Origin: Crocinitomicaceae bacterium
Lineage (GTDB): Bacteria; Bacteroidota; Bacteroidia; Flavobacteriales_D; Crocinitomicaceae
Assembly (NCBI GenBank): GCA_016719925.1
Contig: JADJYC010000004.1
Coordinates: 186,001 to 250,000 of the forward strand
Direction: 5' to 3'
DNA: 64,000 nucleotides
The notes below the pieces were generated by a model. The model did no database searches, was not told the origin of the DNA, and was given only the letters and a program-made list of their open reading frames with translations. Shown here piece by piece: positions 1-10,000 of the stretch (within the stretch, counting starts at the first letter, position 1; each line of letters starts with the position of its first letter). A program made the translations under genes and the position numbers.

Positions 1-211
1 AAGTATCTATTCTCTGAGATACAATATGCAGGTCTGAATAATCCCATATCTGATTTGCTCCGGTTTGCGAAATGTCAAGGCCGGTATCATCAGAAGTACT
101 TACCAATGCTGTATCATCAGCACCCGGAAAATCAGATTGATCAATTGTAATTTGTGCAGAAGTGAATCCCGTGATAAATACAAGACTCATAAAAAGTAAA
201 ATGTGTTTCAT
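1..211 (-). CDS. Secreted protein, N-terminal fragment (runs off the window)
   Basis: This is a partial gene: only the first 70 or so codons lie inside the window. It opens with ATG at 211 and encodes a clear signal peptide, MKHILLFMSLVFITGFTSAQ, ending at a typical Bacteroidota Ala-Gln cleavage site. A segment rich in Asp, Ser and Thr follows and contains a WDYSDL motif, which is frequent near the N-terminus of secreted T9SS substrates. It starts 17 bp after the stop of the upstream lipoprotein gene, so it is probably the fourth gene of the sigma-factor operon. The C-terminus is not visible, so T9SS export is inferred only from the N-terminal style. Function unknown. Confidence 0.7.
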   Translation of the reverse strand, partial: MKHILLFMSLVFITGFTSAQITIDQSDFPGADDTALVSTSDDTGLDISQTGANQIWDYSDLHIVSQRIDT

Positions 212-228
212 GAAAAGAGGGTTTAAAA

Positions 229-1283
229 TTACTGAAGGCCAACACTTAAACTGCCAACCATCTCAGGCAAATATAATGAATCTGAGTGATCATCATTATA
301 TAACATAGCACCGAATTCAAAATCAAATAATGTTGACACCGGTTTAAACTGAGAATCCAGAATGGTTTCAATATTACTCAATGTAAAATCATTGGTACAG
401 TTAACTGAAGCATTCTTAGATGTATACCAGATTCCGTTTTTGCGCATTGAAATTATAACATTTCCATAGTGTGAAACCGGTTCCGCCGGTGGCATATAGA
501 AATATTTCAATTGCCAGTAATACTCACTATCTTTCATTCTGATCAGTGTAGTATGCTCAGAAATATTTCCATTCTCATCTTTTAGTTTATGTCTAAGCTG
601 ATAAATGCCGTCTTCGAGTTCTTTTACAAAAACAAGTGAATCAGAAACCAGATTTCCGTTGAGAAACCACTCATGATTGCCACTCTGGGTTTCTGGTGTA
701 ACAATTAAAACAGATCCTTCAGATACAGAATTGAAATAAGGATTAAGTTCTGCATATTCAAAACCATATCTTACGGGTAAAACAAAGCTTTCATAATTGC
801 TGAAATCTGTAAATTTTAAGGTCAGATTATGAACACCGAAATCCTGAATTTCAACTTGTTCTGAAAAGTAAAATCACCGATTTCATTTTTTACCAGTACA
901 TAATTAAACTGCTCGTAATTCATTCCAAAATTAAATTTGATCTGAGCAGATTCATTGACAAGATAATTCAGTTTACCAGCCTCAATACCTGAAATTGTAG
1001 TACCATCATAAATCAATTCCGGCTCAACAATTTCAATCTTAACAGCCATATCATTTTCACCTGAATTGATCACACCATAATAGGTTTCAATTCCGTTAAG
1101 ATCGCCAGTTCCGTAATTATAAGTAACATTATCCAGTCCGGCAATCCAGTTTATAGAATCACCATTCACCAAACCTTTGATGCAATAATATGGATCATTT
1201 TCATCCGGCAATTCTGGCAACGGATCTTTCTTACAAGAAACGACAACTGCAAACGAAAGTAATATGAGGAATAATCTGTTCAC
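229..1283 (-). CDS. Lipoprotein of about 351 residues, interrupted by a one-base frameshift
   Basis: Two open frames, 1283-822 and about 870-229, belong to one gene. The first begins at GTG (1283), directly after the TAA of the preceding gene, and carries a lipoprotein signal with lipobox VVVSC followed by KKD, so the mature protein should be lipid-anchored. The first frame runs to a Phe-Thr-Phe segment near 860 and then degenerates. The second frame is open from that point without needing a start codon. Adding one T (coding strand) to the four-base run at about 862-866 joins them and gives a length divisible by three. The continuation is beta-rich with aromatic repeats, like PKD or Ig-type surface modules. 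Function not recognised. It sits between the sigma/barrel pair and another secreted protein in the same operon. Confidence 0.7.
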
Positions 1284-3226
1284 TTATAATTTTCTTAAAA
1301 AGGTATATTTTATTCCTGCGGTAACATTAAGTTCCTGATCAAAAATATTACTGTCCATGAAATTATTTTCTGATCTGTCAAAGAAACCAAAACTGCCGTT
1401 TGCGCGAAGAGCAATATTTTTAGTCAGAGCAAATTCGTAACCAACTCCAATGCGCAAATCAACCTTATTCAAACCGTCTTTTACTCCCCAGTTATTATTC
1501 ACTGTTTTAATTCCTTCATCAGAATCAACCTTATAAGACATATTACTTTGAACAAATACCAGATAATCCATCCCGGCAGTGAAGTTCAGTTTATGTTTTG
1601 AACTGATATTATAACTGATCAATCCACTAACGTTGGCATAGATCATATCTTTCAACTGGAGTTTGTACCAAAGTTTGTCTGTTCCGCCATCAAGCGTAAA
1701 TACGCTAACCCGGCGTTCAGTTCCAAAATCACGCTGACGTACATGGTTAAATCCGGCAGTTGCACCAAATTCAAAATTTCTCATTTTTCCAAACCCTGAT
1801 CTCCTGTATTCGAAACCAAAATTAGTTCTGAAAGTTGGCCTGAATTCGCCGCGTTATATTTATTACCAACTCCTGCATTGGCATAAATTGACAGCGTGTG
1901 TGTAGGTTTTAATCTGAATGAAGTAATCTCAATTTTTGGTCCAGAATATTCAGTGCTGTTTGAAGGATTGAATCCACTTGTTGCTCCTGGTAATTTTATG
2001 AGTGCTTCATTTAATTCAGAATTCACTTCACTCTTGACTGAATTTTCTGATGAGAAAGTTTGAAGATCAGAATTAGTAACGAGAATATTCTCATCATTTA
2101 TATTTTCTGTGATTTGCTGAGAATTTAATTCTGTTTCAGAAATCGTTATAACCTGATTTTCTGAAACAGCATTGTGATCTTCATTATTTTCAGTCAGATT
2201 TTCCTGATTAACATTGACGTTTTCAATAATCTGTTCTGTTAAATTTTCTGCTGAACTATTATTTTCAGATGACAAATCAGATATATTTTCCTCCTGAATG
2301 ATTTCAGCACTATTGCTTTCAGTCAAAACATTTTGAGAAGCTCCTGATTCTATTTCAATATTATTATCAGCAACTGAATTTAATTCTGATGACAAATCAG
2401 ATACGTTTTCTTCTTGAGTGATATCTGTATTATTGTTTTCAGTCAATAGGTTTTGAGCAGATCCTGACTCAATTTCATTATCATTCTCAGCAGCTGAATT
2501 TAATTCTGATGTATTCTGATAAGTAGAAGACTGATCAGAATTCTGAATCTGGTAATTGTCAGAGTCTACCAGCACATCTTCTTTACCAGTATTGTCAGTT
2601 GAGTTTTGATCAGGAAGAGTTAAATCAGAATAATCCGGCTGAACGGAAGTTGAATTTCCTTTACCTGAAGTGTCACCTGATTCATTATTAAATGACGTAT
2701 AAACTCCACCTGCTGAAAACAACAATAAAATTGCTGCCACAGCCGACCATCTTTTGAAAAATACACTTCGGTCAGATTTATCAAGCAAAACTTTTGCATC
2801 ATTCCAGTAAGACGATTTATATTCGAAATGCAAACCTTCATTCTGCAGCGCCTGATCAGCATCTGTCCAGTATACCGGGTGATAATCTGCAATCACTGAG
2901 TTGGCCGCATCAGCAAAAGAAACATTCTGTTCAATTTCAGAACGTTCATTTTTGAACTGACTCCAATGTGCTGAACTGAAATCAACCTGCATATTTTGTG
3001 ATGCCGACTTGAACGCTTCATCCATAAAAGCATCACTGATTGTATCAGCAATATTCATATCAGGCATAAAAGCAGAAACAGAAGCAGCATTCAGGAATGC
3101 GGCATCCATAGATGAATCATCCAGATGCTTTTCAGCATCTTTCCAGAAAGATTTGCTGTAGGAAAATTTTATTTCTCCGGCAGCTTTTCTGAAACCATCA
3201 TCCATATTTAAATCTTCAGCGCTCAT
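1284..3226 (-). CDS. Trans-envelope regulator: cytoplasmic repeat domain, membrane helix, disordered linker and outer-membrane barrel (frameshifted)
   Basis: I read 3226-1781 and 1860-1284 as one gene of about 647 residues with one base missing near 1848-1853; the repaired length is divisible by three. ATG at 3226 shares its A with the TAA of the sigma-factor gene (TAATG), implying translational coupling. Residues about 1-157 are soluble and hold four imperfect copies of an aromatic-rich motif like YxxxYWxDAxxxL. A membrane helix follows at about 161-179 (SAVAAILLLFSAGGVY), preceded by Lys-Arg, so the N-terminus should be cytoplasmic. A linker of about 240 residues rich in Ser, Asn, Glu and Gln contains a 40-residue tandem repeat. 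The last 200 or so residues alternate in the manner of a small outer-membrane barrel and end in GIKYTFLRKL. By position and topology it is likely an anti-sigma factor reaching both membranes. That role is inferred. Confidence 0.7.
2268..2507 (-). repeat. Two tandem 120-bp units inside the regulator's linker
   Basis: The 13-mer GATGACAAATCAG occurs at 2268 and again at 2388, and a partial third copy of its flank begins at 2508, so the period is exactly 120 bp (40 codons). Between the copies the encoded protein repeats a block with IESGxxQNxLTE and QEENxSDLSSE. The unit keeps reading frame, so copy number could change without disrupting the gene. Confidence 0.75.
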
Positions 3227-3804
3227 TATGCCCAAATCTCCTGACTGTTTGATTGTCTTAACTTAATTATCATTTCACGCAACAGTTTTCTTGCGTTGGA
3301 TAAATGCCATTTTGAAGTACCATCAGATATTTCAAGCATCTCACCAATTTCTTTGTGGGTGTATCCGTCAATAACATAGAGGTTAAAAACTTTTCTTGAA
3401 ACCTCAGGCAGACGTTTAAGTAATCCCATCAATACATCTGTTTCCATTTTTGACCACACATCATTTTCAATCACCTCACTTTTAATTTCTAATTCTCTGT
3501 CTGTTTCTTTTGCATCAACCAGCTGCAGATAATTTTTATTTTTTCTGAATTCGTCAATAATTGTATTCATGACAATTCTTCTAACCCATGCTTCAAAAGG
3601 GGTGTCAGCTTTCAGTTTATCCAGATTGCGGCAAACTTTAACGAATCCAATATTGAGAACACCTCTGGCATCCTCTTCATTGCGGTGGTAACGCATGCAG
3701 GTTGGCATTACTTTTACATAATACCACTCGTAGAGTTTTTCCTGTGCTCTCCGATCATTTTTTTTGCACGCTTCAATCAGCTTGTCATCAATCATAGCCA
3801 GCAT
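3226..3804 (-). CDS. ECF-type RNA polymerase sigma factor
   Basis: A 192-residue sigma-70 family protein of the extracytoplasmic-function class. Region 2 lies at about residues 10-90 (YEWYYVKVMPTCMRYHRNEEDA, AWVRRIVMNTIIDEFRK) and region 4 at about 130-180 (LPEVSRKVFNLYVIDGYTHKEIGEML, then SKWHLSNARKLLRE, the -35 recognition helix). Region 3 is absent, as expected for ECF factors. The second region-2 quote spans AWVRRIVMNTIIDEFRK only. ATG at 3804 is used; an in-frame ATG at 3795 (MIDDKL) is equally plausible and closer to relatives. It is the first gene of the operon, with the putative membrane-spanning regulator starting on its stop codon. A strong hairpin lies 14 bases upstream of the start. 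Confidence 0.9.
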   Translation of the reverse strand: MLAMIDDKLIEACKKNDRRAQEKLYEWYYVKVMPTCMRYHRNEEDARGVLNIGFVKVCRNLDKLKADTPFEAWVRRIVMNTIIDEFRKNKNYLQLVDAKETDRELEIKSEVIENDVWSKMETDVLMGLLKRLPEVSRKVFNLYVIDGYTHKEIGEMLEISDGTSKWHLSNARKLLREMIIKLRQSNSQEIWA

Positions 3805-3817
3805 TTAATTACTAAAA

Positions 3818-3843
3818 GACTAACCAGCTTTGGCTGGTTAGTC
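3818..3843 (-). promoter_or_regulatory. Perfect 11-bp hairpin in the sigma-factor leader
   Basis: GACTAACCAGC (3818-3828) pairs perfectly with GCTGGTTAGTC (3833-3843) across a four-base loop. On the minus strand it is followed by CTTTTAG and the sigma-factor ATG at 3804. It could act as an attenuator of the sigma operon, an operator or a protein-binding site. A plain terminator is less likely because no minus-strand gene lies immediately upstream. Confidence 0.55.
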
Positions 3844-3952
3844 TGAGTAAGTAGTTTATTACAGTAAACCCAAAAACTATAACAAACATTTTCTGTAATC
3901 ATAGACGAGTTTGTTTAATTTAGGGTTGGAAATAATTCTATTTTTTTATAAA

Positions 3953-4438
3953 ATGCTCAGACTTTTTCTTCTAAGACATGGTAAAGCTACTAATAATCAA
4001 GGTGATACAATTGATTTTAACCGTCAATTAAACAAAAAAGGGCAGGTTCAGGTCAATCAAATTGGTTATATACTTAAAGAAAAACACTTCAAAATTGAGG
4101 CAATTTTGAGCTCATCGGCAGTGCGCACGTCAGAAACTGCTGAAATAGTCAATCATTATTTGAAGCTGCCGCAAATACATTTTGACCGTGAACTATACCT
4201 GGCTGAATGCCTGACCATTCTTAAACAAATCAATCTGACTAAAGGGGTAAAAAACCTGTTATATGTTGGTCATAATAATGGTATTTCTGAACTGGCAGCC
4301 TACCTCAGCGGAAAGTCATTTACAATGTCAACAGCCGAGTTGATTGTTTTGGAATTTGATTTTGATTCATGGAATATGGTCAGTACAAATACTGGCAAAG
4401 TAATTGACAGAATAATTCCGGATGTTCATGTAATCTGA
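3953..4438 (+). CDS. SixA-like histidine phosphatase
   Basis: A 161-residue member of the histidine phosphatase superfamily, closest to the short SixA branch that dephosphorylates phosphohistidine proteins. The catalytic RHG motif is at residues 8-10 (LLRHGKATN), the second catalytic His is in VGHNNGISE, and [11 protein letters not shown] provides the usual Arg-binding segment. The start is the ATG at 3953, because the longer TTG-initiated reading would add an atypical extension before [10 protein letters not shown]. It lies 2 bp upstream of ruvC on the same strand and is probably co-transcribed with it. The true substrate cannot be told from sequence. Confidence 0.85.
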   Translation: MLRLFLLRHGKATNNQGDTIDFNRQLNKKGQVQVNQIGYILKEKHFKIEAILSSSAVRTSETAEIVNHYLKLPQIHFDRELYLAECLTILKQINLTKGVKNLLYVGHNNGISELAAYLSGKSFTMSTAELIVLEFDFDSWNMVSTNTGKVIDRIIPDVHVI

Positions 4439-4440
4439 AA

Positions 4441-4995
4441 ATGACCAAAGATAAAATCATATTAGGCGTAGATCCGGGAACAGTTATTATGGGTTATGGA
4501 CTCATTCATATAAAAGAGAATCAGCCGGTATTATTGAATTTTGGAATTCTTCGTTTAAATCAGATCGAAAATCAGCCTGACAGATTAAAGAAGATTTTTG
4601 ACCGGATGGATCAGTTGATTGCGGAATATAAGCCAGACGAGATGGCTATTGAAGCGCCGTTTTTTGGAAAGAATGTTCAATCAATGCTTAAACTAGGCCG
4701 TGCACAAGGAGTTTGTATTGCAGCTGCCTTGAACAGAAATTTGCCTGTTGAAGAGTACTCTCCAAAGAAAATAAAGCAATCGCTGACTGGAAATGGAAAT
4801 GCATCTAAGGAGCAGGTTGCCGCAATGCTGCAAAGGCTGCTGAACATAAAAGAACTTCCTCAATATCTGGACGCTACTGACGGCCTTGCTGCAGCAGTCT
4901 GTCACTTTTATCAGAAAGGGATCGGGATGAATAACAAATCAAAGTCTGATTCCTGGAAATCATTTATATCCGATAATCCCAAAAGAATTAAATAA
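4441..4995 (+). CDS. ruvC: Crossover junction endodeoxyribonuclease RuvC
   Basis: A full-length (184-residue) Holliday-junction resolvase. It cleaves four-way junctions during recombination, working with RuvAB. The four acidic catalytic positions are visible: Asp in GVDPGT, Glu in MAIEAPF, and the Asp pair in [11 protein letters not shown], followed by the His of AVCH. The substrate-recognition loop around [17 protein letters not shown] is conserved. It follows the SixA-like gene by 2 bp. Its TAA abuts the stop codon of the convergent HIT gene with no intervening base. The C-terminal tail after residue 160 is Lys/Ser-rich and variable. Confidence 0.95.
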   Translation: MTKDKIILGVDPGTVIMGYGLIHIKENQPVLLNFGILRLNQIENQPDRLKKIFDRMDQLIAEYKPDEMAIEAPFFGKNVQSMLKLGRAQGVCIAAALNRNLPVEEYSPKKIKQSLTGNGNASKEQVAAMLQRLLNIKELPQYLDATDGLAAAVCHFYQKGIGMNNKSKSDSWKSFISDNPKRIK

Positions 4996-5385
4996 TCAGG
5001 CGGCTTCTATTTGTTTTGCAATTGAAGCAAACTCTTCAGTTGTGAAATTGAGTTTAGGCTGACTGAAGTCCATATCCTTCATACCGTTGATTGGAATCAG
5101 ATGTATGTGCGCGTGAGGAACTTCCAACCCAATAACAGCAACTCCAATTCGTTTGCATGGACAAACACGTTTAATTTTTTGACTGACCTCTTTGGAAAAA
5201 ACAATCATTTCTTTCAGCAATTCATCATCAATATCAAAAATATAATCGACTTCGGTTTTTGGAATAATCAGCGTGTGTCCTTTTTGAAGGGGTGAGATGT
5301 CCAGAAAGGCAAGAAATCTGGCATTTTCTGCCACTTTGAAACAAGGTATTTCACCTGAAACAATTCTGGAAAAAAGAGAAGCCAT
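4996..5385 (-). CDS. HIT family hydrolase
   Basis: A 129-residue histidine-triad protein with the active-site motif HAHIHLIPI near residue 90 (pattern HxHxHxx). The N-terminus FSRIVSGEIPCFKVAEN matches the Hint/HinT branch, which acts as a purine nucleoside phosphoramidase or nucleotide hydrolase. It starts 2 bp after the stop of greA and is evidently the second gene of a greA-HIT operon, an arrangement I recall in other Bacteroidota. The convergent ruvC stop codon is immediately adjacent. Confidence 0.92.
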   Translation of the reverse strand: MASLFSRIVSGEIPCFKVAENARFLAFLDISPLQKGHTLIIPKTEVDYIFDIDDELLKEMIVFSKEVSQKIKRVCPCKRIGVAVIGLEVPHAHIHLIPINGMKDMDFSQPKLNFTTEEFASIAKQIEAA

Positions 5386-5387
5386 TT

Positions 5388-5861
5388 CTAGCGTGTTATT
5401 TCAACTATTTCAAACTTCACCACTCCACTTGGAACATTAACATCAGCAGTGTCGCCAACTTTTTTACCCAGTAAACCTTTGCCGATTGGAGAATCGATAG
5501 AAATTTTTCCTTCTTTGAGATTGGCTTCATTTTCAGCAACCAGCATATAGGTCATCTGAACTCCATTAGTTGTATTTTTTATTTTTACTTTAGAAAGAAT
5601 AAGAACTTTTGAAGTGTCCATCTGAGACTCATCAATAATTCTTGCATTTGCAACAATATCTTCCATTTTTGCAATCTTTGCTTCAAGCAGACCTTGTGCT
5701 TCTTTAGCTGCATCATATTCTGCATTTTCAGATAAGTCACCTTTATCTCTTGCTTCAGCAATCTGCTGCGAAATTTTTGGACGCTCAACAATTTTCAACT
5801 GATGCAATTCATCCTTGAGTTTTTTCAATCCTTCTACAGTATAGTATCTGAGCTGTGACAT
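5388..5861 (-). CDS. greA: Transcription elongation factor GreA
   Basis: A 157-residue GreA. It rescues backtracked RNA polymerase by stimulating transcript cleavage through its secondary channel. The N-terminal coiled coil carries the acidic tip GDLSENAEYDAAKEAQG that positions the catalytic magnesium. The C-terminal FKBP-like domain ends with SPIGKGLLGKKVGDTADV. I place the start at the ATG at 5861 (MSQLRYYTVEGL) rather than further upstream, since that matches the family's usual N-terminus. It is followed at 2 bp by the HIT hydrolase gene. Confidence 0.95.
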   Translation of the reverse strand: MSQLRYYTVEGLKKLKDELHQLKIVERPKISQQIAEARDKGDLSENAEYDAAKEAQGLLEAKIAKMEDIVANARIIDESQMDTSKVLILSKVKIKNTTNGVQMTYMLVAENEANLKEGKISIDSPIGKGLLGKKVGDTADVNVPSGVVKFEIVEITR

Positions 5862-5881
5862 AGTTATTATATTAAAAAAAA

Positions 5882-5909
5882 ACAAGAGAGCCCATCAGGA
5901 CCCCCTTGT
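5882..5909 (-). terminator. Terminator of the receptor/cargo/PorV operon
   Basis: On the minus strand a 12-bp stem containing three G-U pairs (ACAAGGGGGTCC against GGGCTCTCTTGT) closes a TGAT loop and is followed by a run of nine T. It lies about 20 bases after the stop of the PorV-like gene and before the start of greA. Confidence 0.7.
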
Positions 5910-5929
5910 CGTCAAAGATATTACTTTTT

Positions 5930-7006
5930 TTATTTTATGTCAATAGTAACGCCGATTGTATGGCATCCATTAAAGGGACGTGCGTGACGATATGCGTAAG
6001 AAATTCCAAGCATATTTTTGTTCTTACCAACTACAGCAGCAACAGATAATCCGGCAGTCAATCCACTCATTGCAGTTACACGATAACCGAAGTTATAATC
6101 TTTAGAAAAAATTCCTTTTTCATACACATAACCAACACACATATCAAATTGAGCTTTTTCTGCATTCATTTCAAAATTTGCACCCAATTTAAACTGGTCA
6201 TTTGAAAATGAATTTGCAGTGAAAGTTACGGCTGTTGTAAGTTTGTAAACTTCAGAAAAATTGAAGTCATACGAGCCTCCAATTGCAAGAAGTGAAGGCA
6301 TTTCAAAAGACGCTGATCTTTGTTCTATTGTAGCAAGATCACCAGATTCTGGATACATCATTTGAAATGCAAGTCCATCACCTTTGAAAGTCATTGTAGG
6401 ACCAACATTTTTCAAAGTTATTCCAAATTTCATTTGGTCTTCCTCACCTGAAACATAACGTATACCAGCATCAATTGCAACACCGGTTCCCCTCAGATTT
6501 GAAATACTTTGATTGACAACTTTGAAATTAATTCCTCCATAAATAGAGTTTGAGAATTCACGTGCGTATCCAACATTAAAATTAGAATACGTTGGAGAAA
6601 AAGTTCCGACACCTCCTTCAGGTAAATCAACTGTTGTGATCTGAATATCTCCAAATCCCATTGACATTACTGAAACTGAAATAACACTTGCATCAGAAAC
6701 TCTTTGTGCAAGTCCTGCACCGTTGATGTTAACTCCGGAACCACCTAACCAGCTAGTGCGGTCAAAGCGAATTTGGGTTTTATCGGTAAAAGCGAGTCCA
6801 GCTATGTTTGTATAGATTGCATCTACACCATTCACACAGGCGACTCCTGCATCACCCCATCCGGCACTTGGGCCCCATGGATTCACCAACAATTCGGTTG
6901 CTCCTGCTGATCCAACACGATCACCATTACCTGCAAAAACTGAGAACTGGGCTGTTAAAACAACAGAACTCAAAGCGAATATTTTTGATATATTTTTCAT
7001 TTTCAT
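5930..7006 (-). CDS. PorV/PorQ family outer-membrane protein
   Basis: A 358-residue FadL-like barrel with a signal peptide (MKMKNISKIFALSSVVLTAQ). The N-terminal signature GSAGATELLVNPWGPSAGWG, then GVDAIYTNIAGLAF, is characteristic of the PorV/PorQ family. In T9SS, PorV shuttles cargo to the attachment complex after its C-terminal signal is recognised. I use the ATG at 7006, since the 7012 alternative is TTG. It is the last gene of an operon with a TonB-dependent receptor and a very large secreted protein. It could therefore be a dedicated partner for that cargo rather than the general PorV; sequence alone does not decide. Confidence 0.82.
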   Translation of the reverse strand: MKMKNISKIFALSSVVLTAQFSVFAGNGDRVGSAGATELLVNPWGPSAGWGDAGVACVNGVDAIYTNIAGLAFTDKTQIRFDRTSWLGGSGVNINGAGLAQRVSDASVISVSVMSMGFGDIQITTVDLPEGGVGTFSPTYSNFNVGYAREFSNSIYGGINFKVVNQSISNLRGTGVAIDAGIRYVSGEEDQMKFGITLKNVGPTMTFKGDGLAFQMMYPESGDLATIEQRSASFEMPSLLAIGGSYDFNFSEVYKLTTAVTFTANSFSNDQFKLGANFEMNAEKAQFDMCVGYVYEKGIFSKDYNFGYRVTAMSGLTAGLSVAAVVGKNKNMLGISYAYRHARPFNGCHTIGVTIDIK

Positions 7007-7023
7007 GATCAAACTCTTTAATA

Positions 7024-10000
7024 CTACAAGTTATCCAGGTCAGGTTGTCTTAATACACCATACCATTTTAGTACTTTTTCCTGTTCTCCAATCACTGCAC
7101 CCGTTGCATCGTAAATCGGAACCTGGATATGAATCAGATAAACCCCTCCGGCAATTGGAATTCCTTTATAGTTTTTAAGATCCCAATCTATCGATGTTAA
7201 TTCATCATCTTTTTCAAATGTTCTGACTAAAGCACCCTGAACAGTATAGATCGTAATAGTACAACGCTCAGGAATGTTGGTGATTTTTACTCTATTATCC
7301 AATTTACCAGTTTCATATGAACTGTAAGCATAATATGGATTTGGAACCACATTGATATTATCCAATACTGAGATCAAATGATCACTCTGAACAGTCATTG
7401 TAGGATTTTCTATGCTGAACTCATACATTGGGAAACCATCATTCTGATCTGTAGCAACGCGCTCTTCGTAAGGCTTGTTAATTCGCGCACTTATTTTTAC
7501 GTCTGTTGCCAATAATTCAGCATTTGGTAAAAGCATTGGTTCAAATACCCACATACAATTTTTCCATGATTTCAAGAAATTTGTACTTCTGGTTGATGCC
7601 GGAACTGAAACATCCCACATAGATGCAAGCCAAGCGCCTTCATCGTAGTTTGGACATTCGCTGTTGTCAACTTCCTCACCAAAAACATATACATAATGCA
7701 TTCCTCCGAAAATCGGATTACCTACATTATCAGTAAAAGTTGATGTCGGATTCCAGATCATGTCTCTTCCGTTATCACCTGCCAACCATGAGTTTTCTGC
7801 GAAAGCCATATTCAAGCGCGCTCCTGTATTTACATCAATGGCATATCCAGGGAACCATCCAAATCCGGTTGTTCCGCTGCCATCAGGATTTCCATCTTTA
7901 TCTACAGATTGATCTTCTCTCATATACATCACGTCTTCACCATGCTCTGTCTGATCAGGATTATCATTAATTTCAATGACAGGACATCGGGTCCAGTGAT
8001 CTTTATTAGCAGTAATTACTATATCAACATCGTGTAACTCCACAAAATCAGAACTGGATTGCGCAGAATTAATAGATACCCACCATCCATCCGGATCAGG
8101 ATCTACATAAGTGTGTCCAGGTCGTCCGATTGGCATGCCATAACATTCATTTCCAACTCTGTTAAAAGGAGCAATAGTTCCATTCAGGAGTTTCTCATAT
8201 TCAGAATCTGTGTCAAGTCCCTTATCATTATAAAAACAAGGGTTGTTTATCCAAGCAGTTGCAACACATTCTGCATTGTCCGCAGGAACTTCATCAGCTG
8301 TACCAGAGCGAATCCAATTGGTTGGATAATAACTGTCATTGTCGGGAACTCCCCATAACCAGATCAAAGATGAATCTTCATAAGTAATAGTAGCATCTAT
8401 AGGGGGAGTAAATAAATTAAATGGGCCTGTTCCTTCATAGAATTGCTGTTTCACGTTAACTGAAATACCCCAGTCAAGAATCAATTGTTCATTAGCAATA
8501 CCAATTACATAATCAGACCATACAGTATCTTTTAAACCTCCCGCATCTGTTCTTATTATGTACCAAGTATCTTCATCAATTTCAGATGAATCCTGACCAA
8601 AAATCAATTGATAATCACCTTCTTTCAGGTTGAGCGGGTCAATAATTTTTATATCAACCGGACCAGAACCACTCTTATAGGTTGGTGTTAAATCTCTGCC
8701 ATTCAATAATATTTCATCAATAGACTCTTGCGTTAGTTCAAGGAATGTGCCGCCGTTTCCAACACCGTCAACTTGAGTAATCTCTGGCTGGAAACCATAA
8801 CTTGTTGTATAAATTGTTCCATCATTTTCAGGTGAAGGATCATGTGGAATTCCTACTACAGATTCGATTCCTTTACCTGTAGCTGAAATACGGGACCTCA
8901 GATAAGGATTTTTCTGACCGTCCAGCAACAATGGATCATTTGGATCATATTGCTTGTATTGGTTATAAGCATATGCCACCGCGATATAGTAATATTTCTT
9001 GTGATTCACTAAGCTTCTGTCACCAGTAGCAAATAAATCTTCTGTAATCACAAATGAATGCTGCAACCCTTCATCTGCGCCATCAACCATAACTGCTGGA
9101 ATTGAAATATCCAACTGTTCATCATAAGTATAGTTGACAAGCTTAGAAACACCGTTTTGAACATCGCACTGTGCCACCAAGCGGGCTTGCTCAATATCAT
9201 CTAGTTCAGAAACAGAAGCAAGTTCATCTCTCATCTGAAATATTTGATATCCTTCAAATCTAAAAGTATCATCATAGTATATTCCCTGCTGAATCAAATC
9301 ATCCGGTGTGATGATATTAATTTTATCTTCTTCAAACCAAGTTTGTTCATTGAATCCCGGCGGTTCAGAAATGTACATGATCAATTGATTTTCCATTTCC
9401 TGAATTTCCAGTATTGGTGCTACAGGAGGTTCAACTAATTCAAAGCAGTTATCAAATAATGCCTGAGCTTTAGTATCTGCCGTTTTCAGCGCTCTGATAG
9501 GAGCTTCAAGATCCGTCTCCTGGCTTAATGCAACAACGACCCCAACAGTGATGTTATTGACTGCACCCGGAGTAAGAACAAATGGTCCTGCAGATTGGAG
9601 AAAACGTCTGTCTCCATAAGGGTTTCCTGCCTGAATTTCAGTCCAGTCAAAACCAGGGTCTATACCACCAGTTCCCCAATGAAAAGGATCAGAATCTCCC
9701 GGATACATAAAATCCGTTTCAAGCGATGTAGTTCCTGTATTCGCACCGTTCCCCCCATATAATGCTACTGAACCGTTTTTCCAAATCAACTGCATGTAAC
9801 GATAGAAATCAGTAGCGCTATTTGGGTCACCATTAATACCACTACCACCAATGTTATAGGTGTTGTAACGACGCATACCAAAGCGTTCATTATCTGCAAC
9901 CCCATCTCCGAATCCAATACCATTTAATGCTTCATTGGCACCAATACCAACTGCGTTATCAATCCCGTCATTGTCCTGATAAGGTCCTTCAAAAAAGTCA

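Noticed and set aside
1284..1784. Separate outer-membrane barrel gene starting at 1784
   Set aside because: The frame is open upstream of that ATG with strong barrel-like sequence (FRPTFRTNFGFEYRRSGFG), and the preceding frame degenerates exactly there. A frameshift within one gene explains both.
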